Shown: piece after piece, positions 1 through 12,561 of the stretch | Layout of the letters: every line of letters starts with the position of its first letter | How positions within the stretch are numbered: the first letter of the stretch is position 1 | Origin: Siderastrea radians | Lineage: Eukaryota; Cnidaria; Anthozoa; Scleractinia; Rhizangiidae | Assembly (NCBI GenBank): GCA_964017195.1 | Contig: OZ024892.1 | Location: 9,966,866 to 10,030,865, forward strand | Length of the DNA: 64,000 nt | Reading direction: 5' to 3' | Made by a program: the position numbers and the translations under genes | Notes under the pieces: generated by a model | Seen by the model: the letters and a program-made list of their open reading frames with translations, nothing else | Told to the model about the DNA's origin: nothing | Database searches by the model: none

Positions 1-1268
1 AAACTTTGAAAATACAAGTGAAATTTATCCTTAATTCTACGAGGACTCAATGCGATTACTTGTTTATAACACAGAGGCGCAAAATTTTCGGAAGACTTTC
101 CATGCACGTTGAAACACGATCAGCCGGCCATCAGAATAATTATAAAAGTACCCGCTCGTAAACAATTCACCAAACAAGCATTTTAACTGCTGCTCAACGC
201 ACAGAACAAGAAAGACTGACCATTATGTACATCTTAAGAGATAAATACAATTCTAGTTCATTGACAAAACACACTTATAACCCAATTAACTAAGTAAATT
301 TTATTCACCTGAGTTGCGAAGCTTCCTCTCGCTGGAAAAACTATCGACCACGTCGCTGTAAGTTTTCAGTAGTTTTAAAACAAATAACAATTTGCTGTTT
401 CCCGTAACACATATAGGTTCACCTTTACGAATTCCTCTTCAAGCAAACACCCGATTTCCATACCATTTTTACCAACCTTCTCGGTTAAAAGTCAAGCTTT
501 GAAGCGATCCTTGTCTTGAACAACTCAAAATGCGTTTTTCATTTCAAGACGCCTACAAAATGCAAATGGCGCGCTCTCGCGCTCAGCCAATCAAATGCGA
601 GTAATTTTGGCGCTTGGCCAATCACGAATTAGTAATTTTGCCCTCGTCCGAAAGAAAATTAAGAAAAAATGCCCTCTGTCTCAACCAATCAGCATTCAGT
701 AATTTTGCCGCCTATGTTATAATGCTAAAAAAATGCTCGTTTTTGAAAATTATGCTTCTTTTTCTTACAGTATGCTTTTCAACAAAAACACAAAACAAGT
801 CCAAACTTATATATTTATTGTTGATAAAGCATGATATCTTCCTTATCTTGAGTTACACACTTGCTCTGATAAAACACAACTAACTACTGCACTTCATTCC
901 AGACTAGAGGCGGTGACTTAATGTGTCAAAACATACGATGTTGGTATCACATTTAATGTATTCTGGGACACAGTGGCATGGCAGAATGGGATGACAAGTC
1001 AAAATACTTTTCTTTGACGAGACAACTTCTTTGCAAGCAGTGCAAAATATCGTGTTGCCTATAACACTAAGATGCTGACCTGGAAACTGATTGATGCAAT
1101 CATGTAATGGGACTTTTTTCACGTCAGATGTCCCCCCCCCCCTCCCTGGTCTTGTATTTGCTTTTAATTTGCTTCAGGCCCCAATCTCTAGCAATGTGAG
1201 CGGGTTCTGGCCTACGGGCGGCTGTTCTTCTTCTCGCATCTGTAAGTTGCTTGACGCCATTTTGTTGC
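1..1268. other. No gene seen; CCAAT-containing tandem modules and repeat fragments
   Basis: No coding exon is supported. Three CCAATCA modules lie at 587-709. A stretch rich in ATTATGC-like motifs (about 716-780) resembles one at 1890-1975 and looks like dispersed repeat. A C-rich run lies near 1130. The open frames here are short and without recognisable domains. Confidence 0.5.
587..707 (+). repeat. Three CCAATCA-N7-GTAATTTTG modules
   Basis: CCAATCA occurs at 587, 618 and 685, and GTAATTTTG begins exactly 14 nt after the start of each (601, 632, 699). CCAAT boxes with a fixed partner could be a promoter or part of a repeat. No gene start is seen nearby. Confidence 0.5.
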
Positions 1269-1270
1269 TA

Positions 1271-1653
1271 GGCTCAGTCTCCAGCCGTGAGTGTCGCGAT
1301 TCTCCCCACCTTCACGGCTGGGCGCACGCGTTTGGTTATTGTTTAGACTGACCAATCAGAGACAAGCCTCCTGAAATTTGCGGGGCAGAATGCGCGACAT
1401 AATTTAGCGGGATTTCGTTTTTCTCTTGAAATTTCACACTTTTAGGAGGACGTTTCAGGCATACTTTTCGCATTTCGCTTTTCTTCAAGACGATAAAAAA
1501 AAAAACAAAATTTAAGCAAATGACGTGTGGATTGTCTGCATACTTATTAAAATTGTAATGACGTCACGGACATGCAACCAAACCCGTGCGCCCAGCCGTA
1601 AAGGTGGCGAGAATCGCGAGCGCATCGAGACACTCACGGCTGGAGACTGAGCC
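1271..1653 (+). mobile_element. MITE with GGCTCAGTCTCCAGCC inverted ends, copy 1
   Basis: Terminal inverted repeats starting GGCTCAGTCTCCAGCCGTGA are flanked by TA on both sides, the target duplication of Tc1/mariner-type elements. No transposase. A second copy in opposite orientation lies at 3478-3874; the interiors align throughout. Confidence 0.85.
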
Positions 1654-1655
1654 TA

Positions 1656-2396
1656 TTTTGTTGCCCGTGAAAGCGGGAACTGGGACCGACGCAATCTTTA
1701 CTTCCGGTGTGCACAGTCCTCTAGAGGACGAACGACGCAGTATTGCGGTAACCTTCTTCCCCCTCTCCCCTCCCCCAGAGGAATGAAAATAGACTGAACC
1801 ATGGACAGAACGTGAAAATAATCAATCTTAGAGACCAAGCAAGTCATGACTCTGGTAATGTTCCCTGTTCCCTTAAAAAAAAACTAAAAAATATGCCGAT
1901 TATGCTAGCAGTGCTACTTTTATAAAAAGTGCAAAAATTATGCTCTTTTTTCCAAATTATGCCAAAAATTATGGTAGCACAATCGATAAGGGCCTAGTTC
2001 AGCTATACCCATGCATTTATACATGTGGAAACTGAATTGTGCCCTGAGGAATTTTTTTTTTAATAGAAAGCCTTTTAAATGAAACCGAGATATTCAGACT
2101 GTTAGGTTTCCAGTTTTAAGTTTATTTTATACAATTTTTCTGGAAAGAAATCACTTCAAAGGATGTTTTGCAGTGAATTCATTTATACATTTGGGTTGAG
2201 AAAAAAATATGAGGAAAGCTTTTGTCTAAAACGACAGCAGAAACCAGGGGTCGGACTTAAAAAATTTCTTAGTTTAACTTCTAAGCATTTTTTGAATATA
2301 AAAGCCTATTGTCAAGGAACAGCATAGAAGTATACTTTCAAGAATCACGTTAACTTTTGCGAAATGAAGCCGGCACCCTTTTTTTTGCCTTAATAG
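1656..2396. other. No gene seen
   Basis: Only an AT-rich stretch with ATTATGC motifs at about 1890-1975 stands out. Nothing coding is supported. Confidence 0.4.
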
Positions 2397-2510
2397 ATCA
2401 AGCCTGATTTTTAACGGCTTAAATTCTTTTAGTACTGGCTGCTTAAGTTGCTTTGTACAATTCCGCGCTTCAAATATATGATTTTTCATCTATTCTCTTT
2501 CATGTATTCA
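2397..2510 (+). repeat. SINE tail fragment
   Basis: ATCAAGCCTGATTTTTAACGG...GCTGCTTAAGTTGCTTTGTA matches the tail of the complete SINE that follows (CAAGCCCGAATTTTTGCAGC...CTACTTAAGCTGCG), so two SINEs of one family are adjacent, the first lacking its tRNA-like head. Confidence 0.5.
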
Positions 2511-2555
2511 TCTTTCACGGTTCTTTTGCGAACCCACGCAATCACCAGCTCCTAG

Positions 2556-2730
2556 TTTGCTTGATAGCACAGTCGGTAAGAGCGCCGCACCGGTATCGCA
2601 GGGTCATGGGTTCGAATACCTTCAAGCCCGAATTTTTGCAGCCTTTCTGTTCGCAGCTACTTAAGCTGCGCCGTATAATTGCGATGGTCTTCCGTATCAA
2701 GCGTTCATCCACAGTTCAAATGTATTAGTG
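2556..2730 (+). repeat. tRNA-headed SINE
   Basis: The head has an A-box-like TAGCACAGTCGGTAAGAGCG and B-box GGTTCGAATACC, followed by a non-tRNA body. The stems are imperfect, so it is a SINE rather than a functional tRNA. This head and tail combination is, from memory, common in coral genomes. Confidence 0.6.
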
Positions 2731-3055
2731 ATTTTTTACTTCTCTTTCATAGAGAGAAACGTATAAAAGGGCTTGAACCAATTCAAACTAACAGTACCGC
2801 TAACGTTTAAGTAAAGATGCTATTTGTTTTCATAAAATGTTAGTTCAAAATAACTGAACGAAGCTTTATAACGTTGGCTTGTTTCTTTTGCGTTCTGTAT
2901 TTTTTGTTAGAATTTTTCAACCTTTTTTGTTGAGTGCCGAAGTCTGTTGTTTCTCGCTAGCCCAGTAATAGTTCAGAAAATCTATAAATTTAGTTGCTAG
3001 TTAAATACAAAAATTTCCAAACTGTTAAAGTTAGTGCCTAAAATAGAAGAGCAAA

Positions 3056-3345
3056 AAGTGATTTTGCTTCCCGATAAGGAGGCAATCACTCGAGTGATTG
3101 CCTTGAAATCCAGAGGTCCTGGGTTCAAGTCGGCTGACTCAAATGAGTCGTGCGAACTCCCCGGTGGGATCATTAAGCGTTTCTGGGGAACTCCCCACCT
3201 ACCCCTCCCCTAACCCAACATTAACACTAACTTATTAACTTATTATCTCTTAGGGCAAAAGGTTGGGTTAGGGGAGGGGTAGGCGAGGCTTTTCCCAGAA
3301 ACGGATAGGCTCCTCTTTGTAAACAGCCCACTACCACCCGGTAGC
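3056..3345 (+). repeat. Repeat with long inverted pair (CTACCCCTCCCCTAACCCAA)
   Basis: CCCACCTACCCCTCCCCTAA at about 3194 is mirrored by TTAGGGGAGGGGTAGGCGAG at about 3270, separated by about 55 bp, forming a strong hairpin. A B-box-like GGGTTCAAGTCGG lies upstream at about 3121. Probably a dispersed element; family not identified. Confidence 0.5.
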
Positions 3346-3477
3346 CCCGCAGCTCTTAACAACCTCTAATTTCATTGGACCTTGGTATCACGCAGCTACA
3401 TACAAGTTGGAATTTTAATATACATTTGTGTTCTAACTGAAAGGCGTTTACGTTATTTAGGGTCAATGTAAACTGTA

Positions 3478-3874
3478 GGCTCAGTCTCCAGCCGTGAGTG
3501 TCTCGATGCGCCCGCGATTCTCGCCACTTTCACGGCTGGGCGCACGGGTTTGGTTGCATGTCCGTGACGTCATTACAATTTTAATAATTATGCAGACAAT
3601 CCACACGTCGATTGCATAAATTTTATCGGGTTTTTTTGTATCGTCTTGAGAAAAAGCGAAATGCGAAAAGTATTTCCTGAAACGCCTCCTAAAAGTGTGA
3701 AATTCCAAAAGAAAGACGAAATCCCGCTAAATTATGCCGCGCATTCTGCCCCGCAAATTTCAGGAGGCTTGTCTCTGATTGGTCAGTCTAAACAATAACC
3801 AAACCCGTGCGCCCAGCCGTGAAGGTGGAGAGAATCGTGGGCGCATCGAGACACTCACGGCTGGAGACTGAGCC
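3478..3874 (-). mobile_element. MITE with GGCTCAGTCTCCAGCC inverted ends, copy 2
   Basis: TA-flanked, 397 bp, same family as 1271-1653 but reverse-oriented, so the pair makes a 400-bp inverted repeat separated by 1.8 kb. The short minus-strand frame inside it is not a gene. Confidence 0.85.
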
Positions 3875-5147
3875 TATGTAAACTTCTGAGCTGTCACCCG
3901 ATGAGGTTATTTTCAGCTATTTTCAGGATTATTTTATAAGGTTAATAATGAATAGTTGTGCTAGAGCGCATCACGTGGATGCCTTGCAGCGTTCTCACAC
4001 TGTCTGGCTGACATGCATATTGATATTTCGTTTCAGGAACCCGAGAATTATGGACAACAAACCGCCTGATATCAACCGAATCTAAGGATGCTATGTACGT
4101 TAGGGTGGACGCATGGCACTGCTGTTATCTCTTTTTTTCTTTAACAAATTTAACAAACATTTGTTACGTATAAACATGATAAAATTACGACTTTGAGATG
4201 AAGTAATTATTTTATGTAAATTAGGATTCAGGAGGCACTGTTTTTATCATCATTAAAAACCACTGCACATTGTTGTAAGCCTTCCGACTAAACTTAAATT
4301 TGACGAGTCCACTAACAATATTTATTGTTTAAGAGGCGTATAACTTGTATCCCCTGAACAACTAATTCGTCTATTAAAATGAAAATTTGTCAGGTGTTGA
4401 TTAAAAGGAAGATCTGTGAGATATGTTGAGATGCGTGGTTAGCATTTTGTCATCTTAATTAGAAAATGTGTCCTTGAATGACAGGTCAAACGTAAAAATA
4501 GAACTTTTCATCACGATAACAAGACAACACCGCAACTTTTTCAAGACATTCTGACTAATTCTCTTTTGTAACATCATCGGGTCTTGCAGACGGTCTTACG
4601 GACCGATCGTGTTGCAGTGTGATAAAATTTTTCGGAGGCAAAGGATTTGTATTGATAATTCATAAAGTTCTTTTAATCCTTAAACCATTTTTGAACTATT
4701 TATTACTGTTATGAGGAAATACTTTATAAACGTCCACAGTTAAATAGTGGCGTCGAGATTGAACTGAGAGACCGGCTAGGTTGGAAGGGAAATTATTTAA
4801 ATAAACATCATGGCTTTCATCTTTTTACTGTACAAGAGCATTATAACCTGTGTACGTGCTCGAAAAGCAGGAAGTTAAAAACAAGAAATTTTTGAGCATA
4901 TTTTATGTAAATCACAAAATAGAAGAATGGAAGTTAATTTTAAACTCGTCATTTTTTAAATTACAGTCTCGCAAATTTCTATTTTTTAATAGTTTCAAAG
5001 CTTTCCAAGTTGCCATGGTGCCCAAGACAGTTTCACCTTGGACTGCTAAAGTGGACCAATGGAAAAGCACCGCCCATTGTAAATTATCATTTATTTGAAT
5101 CGCCACCGGCCCGCTGTGAGAATTTCATTCACAGACTGACAAAATTA

Positions 5148-5149
<2 letters not shown>

Positions 5150-5208
<59 letters not shown>
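5150..5208. repeat. (AT)n microsatellite
   Basis: About 29 uninterrupted AT units. Confidence 0.97.
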
Positions 5209-5211
<3 letters not shown>

Positions 5212-6485
5212 TGAACCAGTTTTGACAATTTATTAAATGTGTTTTGACATTTAATTAAATGGAATGACTCACATAGTTTGTGAACTCATTTTTCCGCATG
5301 AATCAAACTTCTGCACCATATCACGTATGTTTCTTCCTTTGCGTGGGCTTTTTGGTTTGTGGTTTGTATGTTTGGGATGAAGCGGTTTACGCCAATGATC
5401 ACTTCCATGGGTGTTTTGGGAAGAAAATAAAACTGTTTGGTGAGATGATTTAACTCTGATTTAACCGTTCTGCGTCAAGAAAACTCCTGATCTCCTGTCG
5501 TTTGGCTAATCCTTTATAACTTTAAAGGTAAGCTTCTTATTTTTTGTTTCTTCTGAGTCATGAAAGTTACGAAAATTTCGTCCAGGTAACTTTAAGCAGT
5601 TCAATGCTCATCAAACATTCTATGGTCATCTTCACCTCTCATTAGCTTAGCAGGGGCGGAGCACTCTGTGCGAGTGTATATTGTAACTGCAGTAAACTGT
5701 ACTTTCTGAACATCAAGCAAACGGTCTTTCACTGCCCTAATGTTTCCCTCAACATAAAGCAGAAGTCTTTGTGGGCTACTGGAATATTTAAGAAAGATAC
5801 TTTCTTCCTATAGGCTCAGGTTACCATGCAATGATCAAGGAGCATATTTTCGCGCCATATCGTTATGAGGTTTTTGTTATGATAAAGAAATCGGACCTCA
5901 GCCAGAGAAGGGATCTATGGTAGGCTGTATCGGTCCATTGCGGTTCTCGTCTCAACCCAAGATGAATGAATGAATGTCATCAAGGGTGGTGACACAAATA
6001 CAAATACAAATATCTTATTATCCACTTCCCTCAGGGGTTTTCAGGGATAATTTAATTTACAACACTGTGTGGGGGACTTTGCCAGACTGCTTGTGGCGCA
6101 GTTTACAATTTTAAAGTGAAGTAGATTTATGAATGCCCCCTAATGTGAATGTGCTTTTTTGAAATAGGCACTAGGGGTGGTCACTGCCAGAGATTAGTGA
6201 TTGAAACGAAAACGAAAATAAAATGGCGCTTTTTAGTGTGGGCCAACCTTGGGCCAAAGGGAAAGGAAAAGGGTGTACCAACGACTTATATCCTTGATTG
6301 TAGGTTTGATTCGTTGTCACCTCGGTGGCTTTCTGATCTTTCACTTCCCCACTGGTGACAAAACTGCTGTTTCTAGCTGTGTGATTATCCGAGCTACACG
6401 TGAATCTAACCATGGCAGACATTCTGGCAAAGGTAGCACTTTTTTCTGTTATAAGGCCTCGAGCGTTGGTTTGGCTGAAATTTTT

Positions 6486-6700
6486 AAAAACTTAAAGTCC
6501 CAGCAGTGACAAGCATCTGATTTATTCTTTCAGTATCACTACTGATCAAACACACAGGACATGAAAATAAAGACAATGATCACCGAAGCTAAAATGTCTT
6601 GATGTTCAAGCAAATTCTCCCAACTAGTACTATAGGAAATATATGGAGAGCAATGAGGAGAACATGCATGGCGATATTTTGGCTTAAATGGTGAATAGTT
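6486..6700 (+). mobile_element. Short inverted-end element, AAAGTCCCA/GGCTTAAA family, copy 1
   Basis: Begins CTTAAAGTCCCAGCAGTGA and ends GGCTTAAATGGT. The interior (AATGTCTTGATGTTCAAGCA...TCTCCCAACTAGTACT) aligns with copies at 23343-23542, 44675-44887 and (reverse) 57924-58138. Non-coding MITE. Confidence 0.7.
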
Positions 6701-8727
6701 CCGAGGTCTCCCAAAGTTTCATGACTATTATCACGATGGAAGCAACGAAAGAAAGATTTTTTCTGTATTGGCGGAAATAAATGCTTAAAATAATCCCGCC
6801 ATTTCGATAGCTCTACAGTCAGAGAGATACTGTTGTTTTCCGGTCAATGTCATCTAAACACAGAACTGTATAATGTCTATAATCTTACTATTCTCATTCC
6901 GAATTCTGTCAGCTCATCTTCGCCGACTATACTCATCTTTAAATACTGAAATACTTCGACACTTTCGCGCTTAAATCAGCTGAAGTTGCTTTTAAAAACG
7001 GACGTGTTTGGCTGGCTGCCAGGCCATAAACGGATAATCTGTGTACACATGTAAACACCGCGTCATATTTAAAACTGATTTTCCTCCAATTCCACTGCTC
7101 TAAAGCTGAAATTCCCAAAAGGTAAAATACAGAGCCCAGTTCTCTGCAAAAACTTCTTAACTTGTCAATTTCTTTCACTACTTAAGACAGAGAGTATGCT
7201 TTACTTTTCATGTTGTAACCAATAAAAATTACCACTGATAGCAGCCCGCACAAGTACGGACGTGGACCTCGACCTGCCACTAAGTTATTGTTCAGTCTTT
7301 TTCGTAGCCACACAGTAAGTGAACAAATGCGTAATACATGCAAAGAAATAAGGCTAAGTTTAGAAATTGTGAAAGGGCTTCCTCGTTAAATATTTCTTCT
7401 TTGAAACGATGGATTATTAGTACCTAAAAGATCATAAACCGGGACAGCTCACACTTTGGATACAGTCAGATATGAAGAACTCTATTAAAAGTTATTGACG
7501 TCACGGTGGGCCAAGCCATACGTGACCTACTATATGAAGAACGCAAAAATATGCATCTTTCAGATCTTTGTAGAACTTTCCACAATTTCCGTTTCTGTTT
7601 TCCTTGTAATACATCACAAGGAAAACAAAAATTGCAATCGTGTTAAGTTCCACAAATATGCAAATAACACGCAAGTAAAAGTTAGCTTCTCACAGATTTA
7701 AGGTCACTGTTAAATGTCTATTTCTAAATGCGGCCTTAAACGCGATTTTATATGCAGTTTTCCTCACAGTTTTGATCTAAAAAATAAAAATAAAAATACA
7801 CCCAATACTGATCGTAGGAAAAGGTTTTTCCAATGAGTGCGATCCAAGTCTTATATATTGTTGAATTATCTTCAGGGTCCTTAACGACAGCAACTTAAAG
7901 TCAATATTGTTTCAAGGTCTCTCAATGGATTATTTGCTAGTTGCTGTCTGGATATAGTGTAAACAGAAAATGATTTATTCTTTGAAAAATTTTATAATAT
8001 GACGCTTAAGGAAATATCCCACTTGATTGACCACAGGTTGAAATACGTCATGAAGTATTATATCTCTCTGAACAAAATATATCAAGGAATACATGTATAT
8101 ACATTGGCAATGACGTAGTTGTCGTAAAACCACCCGTGCGAATCCAAGTTAAATCAAATCGGTCAAATGTTAACGAGGTACTGATTCGTGCTCAGTGAAA
8201 GTTGATGCTCACACTCATTGACTAGTTCACGATAATAAGTATTCTAAACGAAAACGTATTAATTCAGCTACCCACTCTGAAACTTAAAATCAAAGGGAAA
8301 TTATTTTCAGAGCCTGGTTTTCAACAAAGTTCGACGCCTGGAGGTAAGGATTAGTTTGCAAACTTTTCTGTTGTTAGCACCCCTGGATTTGTTTAGTTCG
8401 TGAAAATTCATTCTAATAAGCAAAGAATTAGTTCTATCTTTTAGCTTCTGTTTCACGTGAGGTAATTTTGTCCTTCGTTGTAACATCTCCCGGGAACATC
8501 TTTAGTCTTTCGCCTCCTGCATGGTAATTAGGTAGTGTCTGGTCACAGCGTGGAATATTAATGCGGGAAGGAAAGCCAGTTTGAAAGAAGTACAAGATAC
8601 CGTGAGGAAAAGCAAACATCAAATGAAAACAATCTTTCATACAATTTCATTGCTTTTTATTTGTTTTCTTTCCTTGAGTCCTTTTAAACTCAGGAGTTAT
8701 TTTCTATCTATGGATTTGTTTACTTAA

Positions 8728-9098
8728 CAGGGGCACCCAACAAGAAAATTTAAGCAAAATACTTCAAATGTCTTTTCCTGTATTGAAGCTAAGACGGATT
8801 GATCTGTTCGGGTTCTTTAGCCAAAAAAAATTTAAGCTGCACTAAATTTTAGGGAGCAGAATCTCATTCGCCGAATTTCTGAGCTGCTGTCGGCTTTCGG
8901 AAAATGCCAGGTGACCTTATTTCACACTCTAGACGACATATTTGTCCTCCCCGAAAACAAAAGGAAGTTTAAAATTTGACCATGTAACAAAAATTTGAGG
9001 TGACATTTGGCCGAAAAAAACTCTAGTATTTGATCACAACTAAAACCGAATTTCCGAGGCGATTACGGACTTCCACGACGATCCTTTGGGTGCCCCTG
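8728..9098 (-). mobile_element. CAGGGGCACCC MITE, copy 1
   Basis: Perfect terminal CAGGGGCACCC / GGGTGCCCCTG. Interior matches, in reverse, the element at 20894-21311. ACTT flanks both ends, a decayed target duplication. Confidence 0.8.
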
Positions 9099-12000
9099 AC
9101 TTTTCACAAGGCCGTAAGCAATAACATTCTGTTTTCACAACCTATGCTAACATAACTGTACATATCTCACAAAAGAACTGTCAACAATCGGTTTCATTTG
9201 CGTTGCTCAGTCAACCGCGGAGTGCAAATTACCGGTGCACGGCAAACATTCCGGATATTGTGAAAACAGGATATGCGAAACCTTGCACATATCCTTCCTG
9301 CAAAATCTGTTTGTGGGTTTTTAGTAGACTCCTGCTTTGTTTGTGGATTTTTGACTGTATTTCTGTTTTGTCTCGGAATATATCCAAGAAAAGTGCACCC
9401 TGTATAAAGGACCGAAGTTTTAACAACTGTCTCCTGCATTCTTCGGACACGACATCTCTTGTTATAAATCTGGTGTTATTAAAAATACTTTGGTTACCAG
9501 AGTATAAACACTTTTTAGACGCTTGCAAGCTTTTGGGCGCTGATTATAATTGGACTTTTCCTTAACACCTGGTGTAGGCGTCAGTTATTCATCATTCCAA
9601 TAATCCTTTTAACATTAACATTAAATTTTTCTTCCACACATCATTTTTCTAAATTCAGGACAATAGTCATCGGGGATAAGGTGGGTGTAGGTCATCCCTT
9701 GCAGTAAGGAACTCAGCAATAAGTTTGGGATATCTTAAAGGGCGTTCCACTAACGCGCATGTCTGTAAAGGTTGCAACTGTGAGTCTCTAGATATATTCC
9801 CAGAAATGGTCGTCCATTCCCAGAAAAGCCGGGCCCTTTCTGTGAAATAAGTTATGCTCGGCAATTTTTAGGAATACATGGCTATTTCAGGAAATGTTCA
9901 CGGCTATTTTCTTAACAGCGAGTTATCTCGGCACTAGGTTTCAGAAACGGCAGGCCATTTCAGCGATCTCCAGGACAAACAAGATGCGCGCGCACGCCTA
10001 ACTGTTGGATGCATATGACACAGAGTTTGTATATGCTTGGTGGGGAAAATATAACGCGCTCGTGCACCGCGTACCGAGAAAGTAAAACGCTCGATTTGTC
10101 CAGAAAATGCTCGGTATGTAACATAATACCGCATCTGAGCGCGAGAGATATGAAATTGCCGTTCGAGTGTTTAACTCAATGCCCTACTTGTCCAGATGGA
10201 AGTATCCAGTTTAACATCATGAATCAGTACGTTCATACGTGTTGCGATTTTTGTCAGTGAGTGTAATCTCTGTGTTTCGATAAACCGAGTCGCAGAATTG
10301 CTGTCAGAATTTATTGCAGGAGTTTTCTTTTTCCACCCCTTCTTAAGTCAGCTGAGCTTGACATGCATTATGTTTCGTCTTGTAAAGAAATACAATGGAA
10401 TGGAATGTAATGCGGACACAAATTTAATCTTATCAAGGGCGGTGGGTTTCTGATTTGCAACATATTCCTCATTAATCTGTATATTTCTTTGGCGTCCGTA
10501 TCAAACTGATGATTCAACTGTACGCACGACCATATGCCTTTTAACTCACAATTTATGCCCTCCACGCACAAATTATGACAACAACAGCAGCAGCCGCAAC
10601 AACATAACAACAAAAAAAGCAATAACAAACTGATCAATTAAAAAAAACATAACAGCAACAACAAAACAACAGCAGCAACAACGACAACAACAACAACAGT
10701 AACGACAACATCAAGCTTTATATTAAAACAGTTTTAGGGTAAACACTTGCAATCCGCAACTAGCATAACAGCTATTTTTGGCGGTTGCAATTACGCTTTT
10801 AATAAATTAACAACATGAAGATGAAAGTCCAGTTATAATGACTGTTTTGAAATTCATAGGTACGGCAAATGATTCAGTCAATGAGGCAATGCACACGATT
10901 TTGCCCATTATTCTCTGGCGTTATAATAGATCAGAAGGATGCATGCCATTGATAGAACGTGAAAAAAGGTCACAATTTCTCAAGGAGTCTTGTAGAAGGC
11001 ATATGAAACTTAAGAGAACTTTTAAGCTGATCTTTGTAACAGACAGGTTAATTACTGAGAGATTATCTTTTAAACCACAGATTTTACCTTACTTTGTCCA
11101 AATTTAAATATCCAGCAGAGTAAGCGATAAACGGTTCAATACAACGCTCGCTGAGATTATTCACTACTTGATCAATTCAATGAAATTAAACTAGGTTTCT
11201 TTTTTTTCCCTCTTTATTAACATTTTCTTTGAAAAGAAGCCTCTGCTTGTTTCACTTGAGGTGAAATGCATTCCCATAGACATAAACGGATATATTCTGT
11301 TCTTTAGTTCTCCAATTCTCCGAGTAATGTATTCAAAACTGTCATTGTGTCTCGGCAACACCATGCATAGGATTTTATCTTAAGTTATGAGTTCTGCTTA
11401 AGGCGTTGCAGCTGAAAACTAATCTCAAGCTGGGCTTCTACAAAAGAATGTTTCGTGCTTTATTTACATACGACAATTTTTCAATAGACAGCTGAGTTTT
11501 CGCGGGTTTTTTATTCTTTAATAAAGACATTTCACGAACACATGCAAGATATTAGTACACCAGAACTCCTGAATATTCAAGAAATTGAATTTTATCGACT
11601 TTTTTCCTCCATTCGTGGGGAATTCATACAGTTTACTCAGTGGGTCAGGTAATTTTACGACCGTAATGTTTTAGTTAACATTTTGTCTATTTAATAACAA
11701 CCCTACTAGTGGTGTTTACTAAAACGTCTAGTTCCTTTGATTTACTTGTATTGCTTGAAACAGTTCAAGTCTGTTGTTTTGTTCGAAAACTTTATTTCAT
11801 GTATCTGTTAGAGCATTCATTGTGAGATAGACGAGTCAGGGAATAATTCACAACTCAGAGTTAAAAATAAGATTTGCGTATCGATAGGAGCCGTTTAGTA
11901 AAACAAAATTACGAAGCTAGGTTATGGCAGATTTTTTTAGATTGGAATCTTTAGATTCGTTGTTTGCTGTTCTGTAAGTTTTTCAAACGGGATACTTAAG

Positions 12001-12325
12001 TAAATAATATGTCTTAATTACTTTTTTCCTTGCTCTGAAAAGCGAACGTTGAATTGCTTGTTTGATCCATTCAGGAGGGAATACAAGTCAGTTCTCACGA
12101 ATTCAGAGAGCTGTCTGCGTTTTTTGAACTGTCTGCCCGGAGAATTTTGCCAAAAAACTTTCCCCTCGTTATTTAAGAAGTCCTTGTACACAATTAAGGA
12201 TTAATCCAATGGGTTTAGAAAGTTTTCACCGATTGTCCTCGTCGTTATGCGACTGTGAAGTCTTTGTATATGAAAACTAACCTAATCTTACGTAATTACT
12301 AAACGAACTTGTTTGACTCAGCATC
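9099..12325. other. No gene seen; CAA/CAG-rich tract
   Basis: The longest frames (9203-9565 and its overlapping antisense) show no domain or splice context. A simple-sequence tract lies at 10576-10713. Confidence 0.45.
10576..10713. repeat. CAA/CAG-rich low-complexity tract
   Basis: Imperfect runs of ACA, CAG and AAC triplets. Confidence 0.85.
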
Positions 12326-12329
12326 TTAA

Positions 12330-12557
12330 GCGGCCTTCACACGTCAAACTTATGTTGGCAAACTCGTGTTGGCAAATTAAAATTGGTTTGTGTGAATGAC
12401 ACAGCAACATGTTGGCAAACTGTTGGCGAAAAGTTGGCGAGAATAGAGACAAGTTGTATTTGTCACCAACAGTTTGCCAACATGTTCCTGTGTCGTTCAC
12501 ACACACCAATTTGAGTTTTGCCAACACGAGTTGGTCAATCGACGTGTAAAGGCCGCT
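12330..12557. mobile_element. TTAA-flanked foldback MITE
   Basis: Flanked by TTAA at 12326-12329 and 12558-12561, the piggyBac-type target. Arms GCGGCCTTCACACGTC... and ...GACGTGTAAAGGCCGC pair over about 110 bp with internal TGTTGGCAAA repeats. Confidence 0.85.
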
Positions 12558-12561
12558 TTAA

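Larger units (their letters stand above)
3877..8727. other. No gene seen; AT microsatellite and one MITE
   Basis: Nearly 5 kb with no recognisable exon. It holds an (AT)n run at 5150-5208 and the TTTAACCC-family element at 6486-6700. ATGGCAGACATTCTGGCAAAG|GTAGCA at about 6413 looks like a start codon plus donor but could not be tied to any gene. Confidence 0.45.

Noticed and set aside
6413..6440. AACCATGGCAGACATTCTGGCAAAG followed by GTAGCA, resembling a first exon
   Set aside because: Seven codons only; no downstream exon on the plus strand could be linked to it.
9203..9565. 120-codon open frame on the plus strand with an overlapping 99-codon antisense frame
   Set aside because: No recognisable domain, no splice or promoter context, unremarkable for AT-rich DNA.
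10838..11107. 89-codon open frame
   Set aside because: No similarity recognised and no exon context.
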